NCBI GenBank assembly: GCA_028824555.1
Contig: JAPPDJ010000054.1
Span: 1-44,545 of the forward strand
Direction of reading: 5' to 3'
Length of the DNA stretch: 44,545 nt
Origin: Gammaproteobacteria bacterium
Lineage (GTDB): Bacteria > Pseudomonadota > Gammaproteobacteria > Pseudomonadales > Azotimanducaceae
Shown: piece after piece, positions 8,007 through 15,486 of the stretch
Layout of the letters: each line of letters begins with the position of its first letter
How positions within the stretch are numbered: the first letter of the stretch is position 1
Translations under genes and position numbers: made by a program
The notes under the pieces: model-generated
What the model was told of the DNA's origin: nothing
What the model saw: the letters and a program-made list of their open reading frames with translations, nothing else
Databases searched by the model: none

Positions 8007-8627
8007 CTACGACTCCTGGGCCGTCGCTTCCGCCTCCTCCGGGGCCGCGCCGATCACTGCCGCCATGGTGCAGTGGTAGGCGTTGCTCTCTACCCCGAAA
8101 CACCACAGCACGTTGGGGCTCTTGCTCGGAAAGTAGGACGGCTTCGCTCCTTCCGTGCGGTGGCAGGAACAGCGTGGGCAATACGCCTTGCCGCAGCAGT
8201 CGTTGTAGGAAATGAGATATTCCTTGTCGTCCACCGGGTTGCGGCAGGTGCCCACCCAGGTGATCGGCGAAGGCTCGGCGCCGGGCGGGCAGGAATTCAT
8301 GGTGCCGCCACAGCAACTGCAAAGGGAGCCGCCCAGCGCGCAGTAGCGCCAGTATTCGCAGCTTTGCGGATCGCCATACTCGACGATGCCGTCCGCGGCC
8401 GGTTCCGGCGGAGGCGCCTCTGCACCCTCCTCTTCCGCGCCAAAGGCACGCGACACCGGCAACAGGGGAACGGCAGCCGCCCCCACCAAAATCGCTCCCA
8501 GCCTTCCGAGGAAACCGCGTCGCGACGTGTGCCGGGCAAGTCCCGCCGTGGCGCGGTGCGCCGCGCCGTCGAACCAGCCGGCGATGCCAGCGCCGTTGCC
8601 GCCCTGCTGACCAGATGGCCCCTTCAT
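8007..8627 (-). CDS. mauA: TTQ amine dehydrogenase light (beta) subunit
   Basis: The 206-residue small subunit of a methylamine/aralkylamine dehydrogenase, carrying the tryptophan tryptophylquinone cofactor in the periplasm. A long n-region leads into a Tat signal (SRRGFLGRLG, 35-44; cleavage near AFGA). The two cofactor tryptophans are visible as PITWVGTC (W124) and VLWCFG (W175), with the conserved Asp143 in SYNDCCG. Cysteines are 14 (90, 96, 103, 105, 106, 113, 128, 144, 145, 150, 153, 155, 176, 186), two more than the 12 I recall in Paracoccus MauA. The position I align with Paracoccus Asp32 reads Gly (ALGGS). Its ATG overlaps the mauD stop (ATGA), with GGAGGA upstream. Methylamine and aromatic amines are both possible substrates. 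Confidence 0.9.
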   Translation of the reverse strand: MKGPSGQQGGNGAGIAGWFDGAAHRATAGLARHTSRRGFLGRLGAILVGAAAVPLLPVSRAFGAEEEGAEAPPPEPAADGIVEYGDPQSCEYWRYCALGGSLCSCCGGTMNSCPPGAEPSPITWVGTCRNPVDDKEYLISYNDCCGKAYCPRCSCHRTEGAKPSYFPSKSPNVLWCFGVESNAYHCTMAAVIGAAPEEAEATAQES

Positions 8628-9235
8628 CGAACTTCCTCCGACTGGACGGGATCAAACTCCCGCACATAGTCCTGCAATGTGGCAATGCCTGTGCGCCACG
8701 ACTCGAGCAGGCTCTCCAAATGCTCCCGGGTATTGACGAGGCCGCGCCCCCGCAGCGTGCCGTCCGCGCCGATCAGCACGGCGAACGGAAGTCGGCTGAC
8801 GCCGTAGCGCAAACCCAGCGCCTGCGAGTGCAGATAAGGGAACTTGCCGATGCCGGCCTCGTTCGCGAACGCCCGATGCCGCTCAGGTTCCCCGCCATCG
8901 CTACCGAACACCAGCCGCAGCCCTTCCGCCGCAGCGAGCGACTTTGCTGCCGGCAGCAGCGCCTTGCAGACGGGGCAAGTGGGCGAGACAAAGAGCAGGA
9001 GCGTCGCTTCGCCGGCGGACGTACCACCGATTTGCTGCTTGCGACCGTCGAGGTCCACCGCTTCGAGGGCTTCGGTGAGTTCACCCACTTTCGGGCCATG
9101 CACGGGCGTCAGCGCGCCCACGGGCGCAATGCGCTGGCTCAACACGCCCACCTGCCGCGCCAGCGCCAGCACCGCGACACCGAGCGCCAGCACGAGTGCC
9201 CACAGCAGCACATCGAAGAGCAGGCTTGCTTCCAT
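8624..9235 (-). CDS. mauD: MauD thiol-disulfide accessory protein
   Basis: A 203-residue protein with one N-terminal membrane anchor (about 3-24, SLLFDVLLWALVLALGVAVL) and a periplasmic thioredoxin-like domain. The active site is SPTCPVCKALLP, and SRLPFAVLIGADG carries the cis-Pro loop. MauD is needed for the many disulfides of the light subunit, which fits its place directly before mauA. ATG 9235 is chosen over a TTG 15 bases upstream because GAGGGGGG lies five bases before it. It is translationally coupled to mauA by a four-base overlap. Confidence 0.88.
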   Translation of the reverse strand: MEASLLFDVLLWALVLALGVAVLALARQVGVLSQRIAPVGALTPVHGPKVGELTEALEAVDLDGRKQQIGGTSAGEATLLLFVSPTCPVCKALLPAAKSLAAAEGLRLVFGSDGGEPERHRAFANEAGIGKFPYLHSQALGLRYGVSRLPFAVLIGADGTLRGRGLVNTREHLESLLESWRTGIATLQDYVREFDPVQSEEVR

Positions 9236-9246
9236 CGACGCCCCCC

Positions 9247-9777
9247 TCAAGTTCTCAAGAGGGCCGCATTGCGGATGAGCGCATTGCCGGCGTGATAGAC
9301 GAGTGCGGCCAAGGCGAGCAGCGGCAGCGACATGGCGAAATCAAGCGGGCCGGGCGGCGGCGCCTCCACAATCGCGAGCGGCAGAGCAGCCGAAACCGCA
9401 AGCACTGCATTGCGCGCCACCATCGGCCAAGAGACCGACTCCCCGGCGCCGCAGCCGCAATCGATCCAAGAACGGCCGCGCACGAGATTGGCGGCGACCG
9501 CGCCACCGTAAACCAGCATGAGAAGAACGGTCGTGCTTGAAGCCCACGTCATGGCCGAAGAAAACCACGGTGCCACCAACCACAAGGCGGCAATCGCGGC
9601 TTCCGCGGCCGGAACCACCACGGTCGCCAACGCCAAGAGCGGCGCCGGCACAATCCGGTAGTCCGCCAGCACAGCCCGAAACCCCACAAGGTCCCGTGCC
9701 TTGGCGGCTGCCGCCCAAAGGAGCAGCAAGGCGAACCCCAAGGCGATGGCCAGCATGGGCGAACCGGCGTGCGTCAT
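9247..9777 (-). CDS. mauE: MauE membrane protein for amine dehydrogenase maturation
   Basis: A 176-residue integral membrane protein with four predicted helices (about 9-25, 43-65, 72-90 and 110-135, plus a C-terminal hydrophobic run). It has the ARDLVGFRAVLADYRIVP motif after helix 1 and a WIDCGCGAGES loop with paired Cys, typical of the DoxX-like MauE/methylamine-utilisation family. With MauD it supports formation of the light subunit. ATG 9777 is one base after the mauB stop, so translation is probably coupled. The long frame extending to 10017 overlaps mauB coding sequence and is not real. Confidence 0.85.
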   Translation of the reverse strand: MTHAGSPMLAIALGFALLLLWAAAAKARDLVGFRAVLADYRIVPAPLLALATVVVPAAEAAIAALWLVAPWFSSAMTWASSTTVLLMLVYGGAVAANLVRGRSWIDCGCGAGESVSWPMVARNAVLAVSAALPLAIVEAPPPGPLDFAMSLPLLALAALVYHAGNALIRNAALLRT

Positions 9778-9778
9778 C

Positions 9779-10897
9779 TCAATACGACAGCAGGAAGCCG
9801 CCCCGGCCCGCTTCGATCGTGCGTTCGAGCCGTCCGGTGGCGAGTTCATAGACGAGAACATTGCTGCCCGAGTTGGCAAGCAGCAGTGGCACTTCGCCCT
9901 CCACCACGTGCACGGCACCCACCGGCTCCTCGAACTCGATCTTGCCCACCCGACGCTGCCCGTCCTGGTGGAACACCCATGCCTGCGTTCCGGCTTCGTC
10001 CGGCGTGTCCTTCTCACCTTCGTGGGTCAGCACTACCAAGAGACCGAGCTCGTCGTGAACCGTGAAGGGCTGCGTGCCCCCGGGCCGCCAGCCTTTGTCG
10101 TCTTCGCCGATGAGTGACCAGGCCTCGCTCACGACGATGCTTCCGTCTGCAACCGAGGCCCGCATCACCTGGCCCTCGAAGGTCATGAACTGCCAGCCAC
10201 CGCCGCTGGCAACGGGCTTGCCGAGGAGCGGGTCCTTGTCCAGATCGAAGAAAACCTCGCTGCGCACCCGCGACGCCTCCTCGCCGTCCTCATCGAGGCC
10301 GATCCATTGCAGCGTGCCGTTGCCGCACACCATCAGGAAACCGCGTTCACCCGCCGCCATCGTGTTGGCGCAGCCGGGGGTGGAGATTTCGCCAACGAAG
10401 CGGCGCTCCACCACGTCAACCACACTCACGGACTGCGCCGGGGTCATGTTGAAGACGACTACATACCGGCCGCCAGACAAGAGCGCCATGTAGTGCCGGT
10501 GCAGCGACGCCACCTTGGCCGGAATGGGCACCTCCGCCACCGGCGCGAGGGTTTCGTGGGCATAAATGCGAAGTACGTCGGTGCGCTCGCCGTCGTGTTG
10601 GCGGGCATAGAAGACTTCCGCGGCGTAGATTTCGCCCCGCTCCCGATGCCTGCTAACGGTCGGCGTCCACGGCGTCAGCGACAGCGTGCCGAGCATCTCG
10701 CCATCGGCGGCGTCGAATACGGAAGCGCTGCCCATCACGTTCTTGACGATGAACCAGGAAGGTGACGGCGGCCCCAAGGTGGTGGTGCCGGGCTGCTCGG
10801 GCGTGACGCCACCATGAGCCAGGCCCGCGAAAGCCAAAGCCGCAACGCCACCGACCAAACCGAGCCTTAACCTCTGCACAACACCCGAAAACGGCAT
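9779..10897 (-). CDS. mauB: TTQ amine dehydrogenase heavy (alpha) subunit
   Basis: A 372-residue periplasmic beta-propeller subunit. It has a signal peptide (about 1-27, LRLGLVGGVAALAFAGLAHG). Propeller motifs of the MADH/AADH heavy chain follow: WFIVKNVMGSASVFDAADGE, LRIYAHETLAPVAEVPIP, the Cys-containing blade STPGCANTMAAGERGFLMVC, and WVFHQDGQRRVGKIEF near the end. With MauA it forms the heterotetramer that deaminates a primary amine to an aldehyde and ammonia. It opens the operon mauB-mauE-mauD-mauA-cytochrome. GGAGAGGA lies before ATG 10897, and a CATACT hexamer with a GC-rich discriminator lies at 10939-10944. Methylamine versus aralkylamine specificity cannot be fixed from the heavy chain alone. 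Confidence 0.88.
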   Translation of the reverse strand: MPFSGVVQRLRLGLVGGVAALAFAGLAHGGVTPEQPGTTTLGPPSPSWFIVKNVMGSASVFDAADGEMLGTLSLTPWTPTVSRHRERGEIYAAEVFYARQHDGERTDVLRIYAHETLAPVAEVPIPAKVASLHRHYMALLSGGRYVVVFNMTPAQSVSVVDVVERRFVGEISTPGCANTMAAGERGFLMVCGNGTLQWIGLDEDGEEASRVRSEVFFDLDKDPLLGKPVASGGGWQFMTFEGQVMRASVADGSIVVSEAWSLIGEDDKGWRPGGTQPFTVHDELGLLVVLTHEGEKDTPDEAGTQAWVFHQDGQRRVGKIEFEEPVGAVHVVEGEVPLLLANSGSNVLVYELATGRLERTIEAGRGGFLLSY

Positions 10898-10982
10898 CGC
10901 AATTCCTCTCCGCTCGCAACGCTCCCTGCGCCGCCGCGAGTATGGCCCATGTTCGCATCGCTCACCACTTCGGCTAGCGCCA

Positions 10983-11014
10983 CAAGAACCGTTGCCTTCG
11001 GGCAACGCTTCTTG
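10983..11014. other. UUCG-type hairpin in the mauB/acyl-CoA dehydrogenase divergent region
   Basis: A near-perfect inverted repeat: CAAGAAcCGTTGCC, loop TTCG, GGCAACGcTTCTTG, with a single mismatch in a 14-base arm. There is no T-tract, so a simple intrinsic terminator is unlikely. It sits between two divergent start regions and could be an operator, a leader structure on the plus transcript if initiation is upstream, or an extragenic repeat. Confidence 0.5.
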
Positions 11015-11085
11015 CCCCAGCCCAAGCCGTCCTGTCACCCTGTCGGACTTTCGGGCAGCTTACGCCGCCCGAGAGTCCGACGGGC

Positions 11086-11094
11086 TGCTAGGAT
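11086..11094 (+). promoter_or_regulatory. Extended -10-like element before the acyl-CoA dehydrogenase
   Basis: TGC-TAGGAT followed by a GC-rich discriminator (GGCGTCC), 29 bases before the chosen ATG. No convincing -35 is visible at 16-18 bases, which an extended -10 can tolerate. Confidence 0.3.
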
Positions 11095-11123
11095 GGCGTC
11101 CACGAGCCGCAATGGAGACTTCG

Positions 11124-12314
11124 ATGGACTTGGAGTACAGCCCGGAGTATCAGGCCTTCCGTGACGAGGTCCGGCAGTTCTTGGGCGAGCACGGCAGCAA
11201 GGCACCGCGCCCGCAAGGCGGCGACGACCGGATGCAACCGCGCGACTGGCAGCAGCTCCTCATCGAACACGGCTATGCGGCCCGCACCATCCCGCGCGAG
11301 TACGGTGGCTACGGCGCAGAACCGGACATCCTCAAGACGCGCATCATCGCCGAAGAGTTCGCCCGTGCTCGGGTGCCGCCGGGGCATTCCGGCGACAACC
11401 GCCTCGTGCCCACCGTGCTCGAACTCGGCACCGAGGAGCAGAAGCGCAAATACGTCGGGCCTTCCGTGCGCGGTGAGGTCAGTTGGTGCCAGGGCTACTC
11501 TGAACCCGGCTCCGGTTCCGACCTCGCTTCCCTCTCCACCAAGGCCGAACTCGACGGCGACGAATGGGTCATCAACGGCCAGAAGATATGGACCTCCGGC
11601 GCCAAGACCGCCGACATGATGTTCTGCCTGGTCCGCACCGAACCCGACGCGCCCAAACACAATGGCATCAGCTATCTCGTCTTTTCCATGGACACCCCTG
11701 GCATCGACGTGCGCCCGCTCGTCACGATGACGGGCGAGGCGTTCTTCAACGAGGTCTTCTTCACCGACGTGCGCGTGCCGAAGGATCAGATCGTCGGCAA
11801 GCGCGGCGAAGGCTGGTTCGTTGCCAATACGACGCTGCGCTACGAGCGCGGGGGCCTGGGCGACCCCAACGAGGCAGAGAACCGCTTCCTGCGCATCGTC
11901 GACATGATGCAGCGCGAAACCGTTGGCGGGATCAGCCTGATGGAGAACCCCATCTACCGCGACCGGCTCCTCAAGCTGCAAGCGCGCATTCTTGCGATGA
12001 AGTTCAACGGCATGAGGGTGCTCTCGCACAACATCAAGGGCGAAGAGGCGGGCCTGCCGCGCTGGATCGTCAAGCTGAACGGCTGCGAGCTCAATCACCA
12101 GATGGCCGGCATGGCCGTGGACGTGATGGGCGAGTTGGGCCTCCTCTACGACGGCAGCCCGTACCTGCGCGACCACGGCTTCTGGCAGGCGCGCTACATG
12201 CTGGACTTGGGGCTCATCATCGGCGGCGGCACGGCGCAGATCCAGAAAAACATGATCGGCGAACGCGCCCTTGGGCTGCCGAAGGAGCCGAAATACGATC
12301 AGGCGGCCGCCTGA
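11124..12314 (+). CDS. Acyl-CoA dehydrogenase, first of a pair
   Basis: A 396-residue FAD-dependent acyl-CoA dehydrogenase of the FadE/IVD-like group. N-terminal helices (1-120) are followed by the flavin-binding signature WCQGYSEPGSGSDLASL (121-137), the WVINGQKIWTSGA strand (148-160) and the C-terminal helical domain ending IGGGTAQIQKNMIGERALGLP. The canonical base in IYEGT is replaced (IGGGT), so the catalytic Glu is probably the one in LRYERGG (E241), as in the isovaleryl-CoA-type arrangement; this is inference. ATG 11124 has GGAG six bases upstream; an earlier in-frame ATG (11112) lacks one. A second acyl-CoA dehydrogenase follows after 49 bases, suggesting a heteromeric enzyme. Confidence 0.88.
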   Translation: MDLEYSPEYQAFRDEVRQFLGEHGSKAPRPQGGDDRMQPRDWQQLLIEHGYAARTIPREYGGYGAEPDILKTRIIAEEFARARVPPGHSGDNRLVPTVLELGTEEQKRKYVGPSVRGEVSWCQGYSEPGSGSDLASLSTKAELDGDEWVINGQKIWTSGAKTADMMFCLVRTEPDAPKHNGISYLVFSMDTPGIDVRPLVTMTGEAFFNEVFFTDVRVPKDQIVGKRGEGWFVANTTLRYERGGLGDPNEAENRFLRIVDMMQRETVGGISLMENPIYRDRLLKLQARILAMKFNGMRVLSHNIKGEEAGLPRWIVKLNGCELNHQMAGMAVDVMGELGLLYDGSPYLRDHGFWQARYMLDLGLIIGGGTAQIQKNMIGERALGLPKEPKYDQAAA

Positions 12315-12363
12315 AGATCGGTTCTGCACACCGCAACGCAGACCGCAAAACCAGAGGACATCG

Positions 12364-13446
12364 ATGGATTTCGCACTCAGTGAAGAGCAGCGGATGCTGC
12401 AAGACAGCATCTCGGGTTATCTGGAAGGTGGCTCAGCGCTCGAACGGGTGCGAGCTGTTGCCGAATCTGGCGGCGCACGGGCCGATGACGTGTGGCAGGA
12501 ACTGGCCGGCCTCGGCGTCCACGGCGTGCTCATCGACGAGGACTACGGGGGCGTTGGCCTTGGACACCTCGAGGCCGCACTCATTGCCGAAGCTCTCGGC
12601 GCCACGACGACGCCGGTTCCCTACGTTGCCTCGTCCATCATGGCACCTACCGCCATCGCCGCCGCCGGCTCCAGCGAACAAAAGGAAAGCTGGCTACCGC
12701 GCATCGCTGCCGGCGAAATCGTCGTCGGCGTGGGCGTCACCGAGCAGATCGGCCGCCGCGAAAGCGATGGCATCACAAGTGCGGGCGGCAACCTCACCGG
12801 CAAGGCCATGTTCGTCCTCGACGGCGCGGAGGCGGACGCCTACCTGATCGCCTCGGACGATGGCGCCATGCACATGGTCGATTCCGGCGAGGTCGAGCGC
12901 CAGCGCCTGAAGACCATCGACCGCACCCGAACGGTGGCGGAAGTCACGCTGAACGGCGCCAAGGCCGACACCCTCCCAGGCTCCACAACCAGCCGCGAGG
13001 CCCTGCTCGCCACCATCGACGTGGGCCGCTTGATCCTCGCCGCCGACACCTTGGGCGCCGCCCAAACCATGCTCGACAAGGCCATCGACTACGCGAAAGA
13101 GCGCCGCCAGTTCAACCGCGTCATCGGCTCCTTCCAAGCCGTCAAACACATGTGCGCGGAGATGGCCGCAGAGCTAGAGCCCTGCCGCTCCATGATCTGG
13201 TACGCCGCCCACGCCTACGGCGCAATCCCCGAAGAAGGCCGCGCCATGGCCTGCCACGCCAAGGCTCACCTCGCGGAAGTCGGACAATTCGTAGCCCGCA
13301 AATCCACGGAAGTCCACGGCGGCATGGGCATCACCGACCTCTTGGGCCTGCACTACTGGTTCAAGCGCATCGGCTTCAACCGCCAACTCCTGGGCGCCCC
13401 GGAGTTGGTCCGCGAGGAGGCGGCGAAGGCGCAAGGCTGGATCTAG
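12364..13446 (+). CDS. Acyl-CoA dehydrogenase, second of a pair
   Basis: A 360-residue acyl-CoA dehydrogenase. MDFALSEEQRMLQDSISGYL opens the fold, EDYGGVGLGHLEAALIAEALG is in the N-terminal domain, YAKERRQFNRVIGSFQAVKHMCAEM is in the C-terminal domain, and VHGGMGITDLLGLHYWFKR is near the end. The usual flavin-site run is weak (VTEQIGRRESDGITSAGG), and the chain is shorter than the usual 380-400 residues, so this may be the less active partner of a two-gene enzyme with the preceding dehydrogenase, as in bile-acid/steroid FadE pairs (family knowledge; pairing here is inferred). AGAGGA precedes ATG 12364. The substrate is not shown by the neighbours. Confidence 0.85.
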   Translation: MDFALSEEQRMLQDSISGYLEGGSALERVRAVAESGGARADDVWQELAGLGVHGVLIDEDYGGVGLGHLEAALIAEALGATTTPVPYVASSIMAPTAIAAAGSSEQKESWLPRIAAGEIVVGVGVTEQIGRRESDGITSAGGNLTGKAMFVLDGAEADAYLIASDDGAMHMVDSGEVERQRLKTIDRTRTVAEVTLNGAKADTLPGSTTSREALLATIDVGRLILAADTLGAAQTMLDKAIDYAKERRQFNRVIGSFQAVKHMCAEMAAELEPCRSMIWYAAHAYGAIPEEGRAMACHAKAHLAEVGQFVARKSTEVHGGMGITDLLGLHYWFKRIGFNRQLLGAPELVREEAAKAQGWI

Positions 13447-13468
13447 CGGTTCGAACAGGTCTAAGGCG

Positions 13469-13501
13469 TTGGGAGGCGTTAGCCGCCGACACTCCTCCCA
13501 A
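13469..13501. terminator. Palindrome between convergent genes, possible bidirectional terminator
   Basis: TTGGGAGG at 13469-13476 is exactly complementary to CCTCCCAA at 13494-13501, with a 17-base loop that can pair internally (GGCG/CGCC). It lies in the 73-base gap between the stops of the acyl-CoA dehydrogenase and the nucleotidyltransferase. No T-tract follows on either strand, so termination is only suggested. Confidence 0.4.
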
Positions 13502-13519
13502 GTCATGCCGCGTCGACAA

Positions 13520-14050
13520 TCAGGTACGTCGTGACGCCAGGACTGTGCCCAGGATCTCCTCGACCCTGTCGCGTCGCCTAGAGTCGGGAAAGAGCCGTCC
13601 GTGGATCGCCAGCGCCTCCTTCGGGGCCGTGATGTCCAGCCGTTCGACCAGCGTCGCAACGTCTTCGACATCGGTCGCTCTGCCCGCTTCGAGCTTCATG
13701 GCCAGTATGTGTTCGGCAGAGGCGCCGGTGATCGTCAGGTACTCCGACTCGTACACCGTCTTCGCCCGTGTGTCCGGCAGCCTCGGGATGTTTGCCGTCG
13801 CCTGCTCATTGAGCCATGACTCAGGCAACCCTCGCTCGCGCGCGATTTCGCGTACCGCCTCGACGAGTGCGCCGTGGCCGCTGTCGACTCTAACGTCAAC
13901 GTCGTGGGTGGTGCGCGAGCGGTCAAACGCCAAGCTCATCGCCGCGCCGCCGATGACGTAAATCTGCGCCCTCACCTTGCGCCGTTCAAGTCGCCTTGCG
14001 AGCTCGTCAAGCAACTCGACTAGCGCTTCCCGGTCAAGGGACCCAGGCAC
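13520..14050 (-). CDS. Nucleotidyltransferase-fold protein (AbiEii/DUF6036-like)
   Basis: A 176-residue protein with the minimal nucleotidyltransferase signature: YVIGGAAMSLAF (GG at 34-35), then T48-H-D50-V-D52, the metal-binding DxD. LTITGASAEHILAMKLEAGR and DVEDVATLVERL follow, and this order is typical of the AbiEii/DUF6036 toxin-like group. The start is taken as GTG 14050, with GGAGAG upstream; it overlaps the end of the preceding gene by 17 bases, so the two are probably co-expressed. Such proteins often transfer nucleotides to RNA or protein in toxin-antitoxin or abortive-infection modules. Function here is inferred only from the fold and the paired layout. Confidence 0.7.
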   Translation of the reverse strand: MPGSLDREALVELLDELARRLERRKVRAQIYVIGGAAMSLAFDRSRTTHDVDVRVDSGHGALVEAVREIARERGLPESWLNEQATANIPRLPDTRAKTVYESEYLTITGASAEHILAMKLEAGRATDVEDVATLVERLDITAPKEALAIHGRLFPDSRRRDRVEEILGTVLASRRT

Positions 14051-14447
14051 GGTGCTCTCCACATCGGTGGTCAAGGTCGCGTGGATCCGGCAGCGCACCG
14101 TGGCGAATGAACGCCGCTGGTGCAAACGCGATGGCGTCCATCCGTATGGAGGGAACGTCCGTGACCACCCAAGTCTCGGCCAAGAACCGACTTGGCTCGT
14201 CCACCCAGGCCGGTGAGGTGTGGCCGTGTAGCGCACAAACATGCTCAACGGTGGCGGCGAGCAAAGCATCCCACCGACTCCCCGTAAGCGGTGGGACGTC
14301 AGCAAGCACGTTCGCTTGTGCCGCGTGGCTCAGCGCGTGGAACCGCCTCGGCAAGTCGTGCACGATCGCCCGCAGAAGTTCGGCCTCTGTCCATCCGCCC
14401 TCAACGGCAGCTGCATATGCCCGTAACGTCAGCGCGTCGGTGTCCAT
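14034..14447 (-). CDS. Partner protein of the nucleotidyltransferase, unknown function
   Basis: A 137-residue protein of no named family that I recognise. It is mostly helical, with LRAYAAAVEGGWTEAELLR, DLPRRFHALSHAAQANVLAD and a conserved-looking core TGSRWDALLAATVEHVCALHG. AFAPAAFIRHGALPDPRDLD sits near the C-terminus. I recall similar proteins encoded just before small nucleotidyltransferases, mainly in actinobacteria, but cannot verify this. It would be the antitoxin or accessory half if the pair is a toxin-antitoxin module. The start is uncertain: ATG 14447 is chosen, but ATG 14510 is also in frame and neither has a good ribosome site. Confidence 0.5.
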   Translation of the reverse strand: MDTDALTLRAYAAAVEGGWTEAELLRAIVHDLPRRFHALSHAAQANVLADVPPLTGSRWDALLAATVEHVCALHGHTSPAWVDEPSRFLAETWVVTDVPSIRMDAIAFAPAAFIRHGALPDPRDLDHRCGEHRAWVP

Positions 14448-14565
14448 GGCGGCGATTATGCAGTCCGGAAAGATGCGAGGGTCCAGCACGGCTCGGAGTC
14501 GGACATGCATAATGCGCCGCTGCACGAACTTTCCACCCGAACCCTGACCGAGAGGACAAACGCCG

Positions 14566-15330
14566 ATGATTGACGTTCACTACTGGCCCACACCCAATGG
14601 CTGGAAGGTCTCCATCATGCTCGAGGAGTGTGGGCTCGACTATCGGGTCGTGCCCGTCGATATCGGGGGCGGCGACCAGTTCAAGGCGGATTTCCTTCGC
14701 ATCAGTCCGAACAACCGGATGCCGGCGATTGTGGATCACGATCCCATGGGTGGTGGCGAGCCGCTGGCGATCTTCGAGTCTGGGGCGATTCTCGAGTATC
14801 TCGCGGAGAAGACCGGCAAGTTCCTGCCTGCCGACCCCGTCGGCAAGTACAAGGCGTTGCAGTGGGTGCATTGGCAGATGGCGAACCTTGGGCCGATGAT
14901 GGGCAACGCCAACCACTTCAAGAACTACGGCAAGAACATCGCCGACGATCCGGCGCAGCTTGAGTACGGCACCAAGCGTTTCGTCGGCGAGGTGGATCGG
15001 CTCTCGGGGGTGATGGATGCGCAGCTTTCGGTCAACGAGTACCTTGCTGGCAGCGAATACAGCATCGCCGACATCATCAGTTGGCCGTGGGCCTTTCTCA
15101 TCGGCCGCCTGATCGACGAGGGCGTGTGGGAGACGTTCCCGAACCTCAAGCGCTGGGTGGACCAAGTGGGGGAACGTCCGGCTGTGGAGACAGGGCGCCG
15201 CGTGGGCCGAGACTTGGGGCGCCGAGAGCTCACGGAAGAAGAAGAGAAGGCGCGGCGAGAACTGCTTTTCAACCAGACGAACGAGAAGGTGCGGGCGGCC
15301 CGGGAGGCGGCAGCGAAGGCTGCTTCTTAG
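14566..15330 (+). CDS. yfcG: YfcG-type glutathione S-transferase / GSH-dependent disulfide reductase
   Basis: A 254-residue Nu-class glutathione transferase. The N-terminal thioredoxin-like domain reads IDVHYWPTPNGWKVSIMLEE, closely matching E. coli YfcG (PTPNG with the key Thr/Asn). The GSH-binding part follows (LRISPNNRMPAIVDH, then IFESGAILEYLAEKTG). The helical domain has VHWQMANLGPMMG and YSIADIISWPW. YfcG reduces mixed disulfides using two bound glutathiones, in the cytosol. The C-terminus is about 35 residues longer than in E. coli and is rich in Glu/Arg/Ala (ELTEEEEKARRELL), probably a helical tail. GAGAGGA precedes ATG 14566, and a CATAAT -10-like hexamer lies at 14508-14513. Confidence 0.9.
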   Translation: MIDVHYWPTPNGWKVSIMLEECGLDYRVVPVDIGGGDQFKADFLRISPNNRMPAIVDHDPMGGGEPLAIFESGAILEYLAEKTGKFLPADPVGKYKALQWVHWQMANLGPMMGNANHFKNYGKNIADDPAQLEYGTKRFVGEVDRLSGVMDAQLSVNEYLAGSEYSIADIISWPWAFLIGRLIDEGVWETFPNLKRWVDQVGERPAVETGRRVGRDLGRRELTEEEEKARRELLFNQTNEKVRAAREAAAKAAS

Positions 15331-15486
15331 GCCACGAACCGTCGTTTGCGCGTCTTTGCGCACCGAAAGACGGCACGCCCTCCCCTACACCGCCGGTCGC
15401 GATGCTCCGTTGGAGAGTCCGGAGCGATAGCCCGCCCCATAGGAGGACCGCGACTGGCCGCCAGCAGCCCGATCCTCAGTCCTTGC

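Noticed and set aside
15351-15372. A seven-base stem (CGTCTTT/AAAGACG) between yfcG and the carboxylase stop
   Set aside because: It has a short stem, an eight-base loop and no T-tract, so it is too weak to call a terminator.
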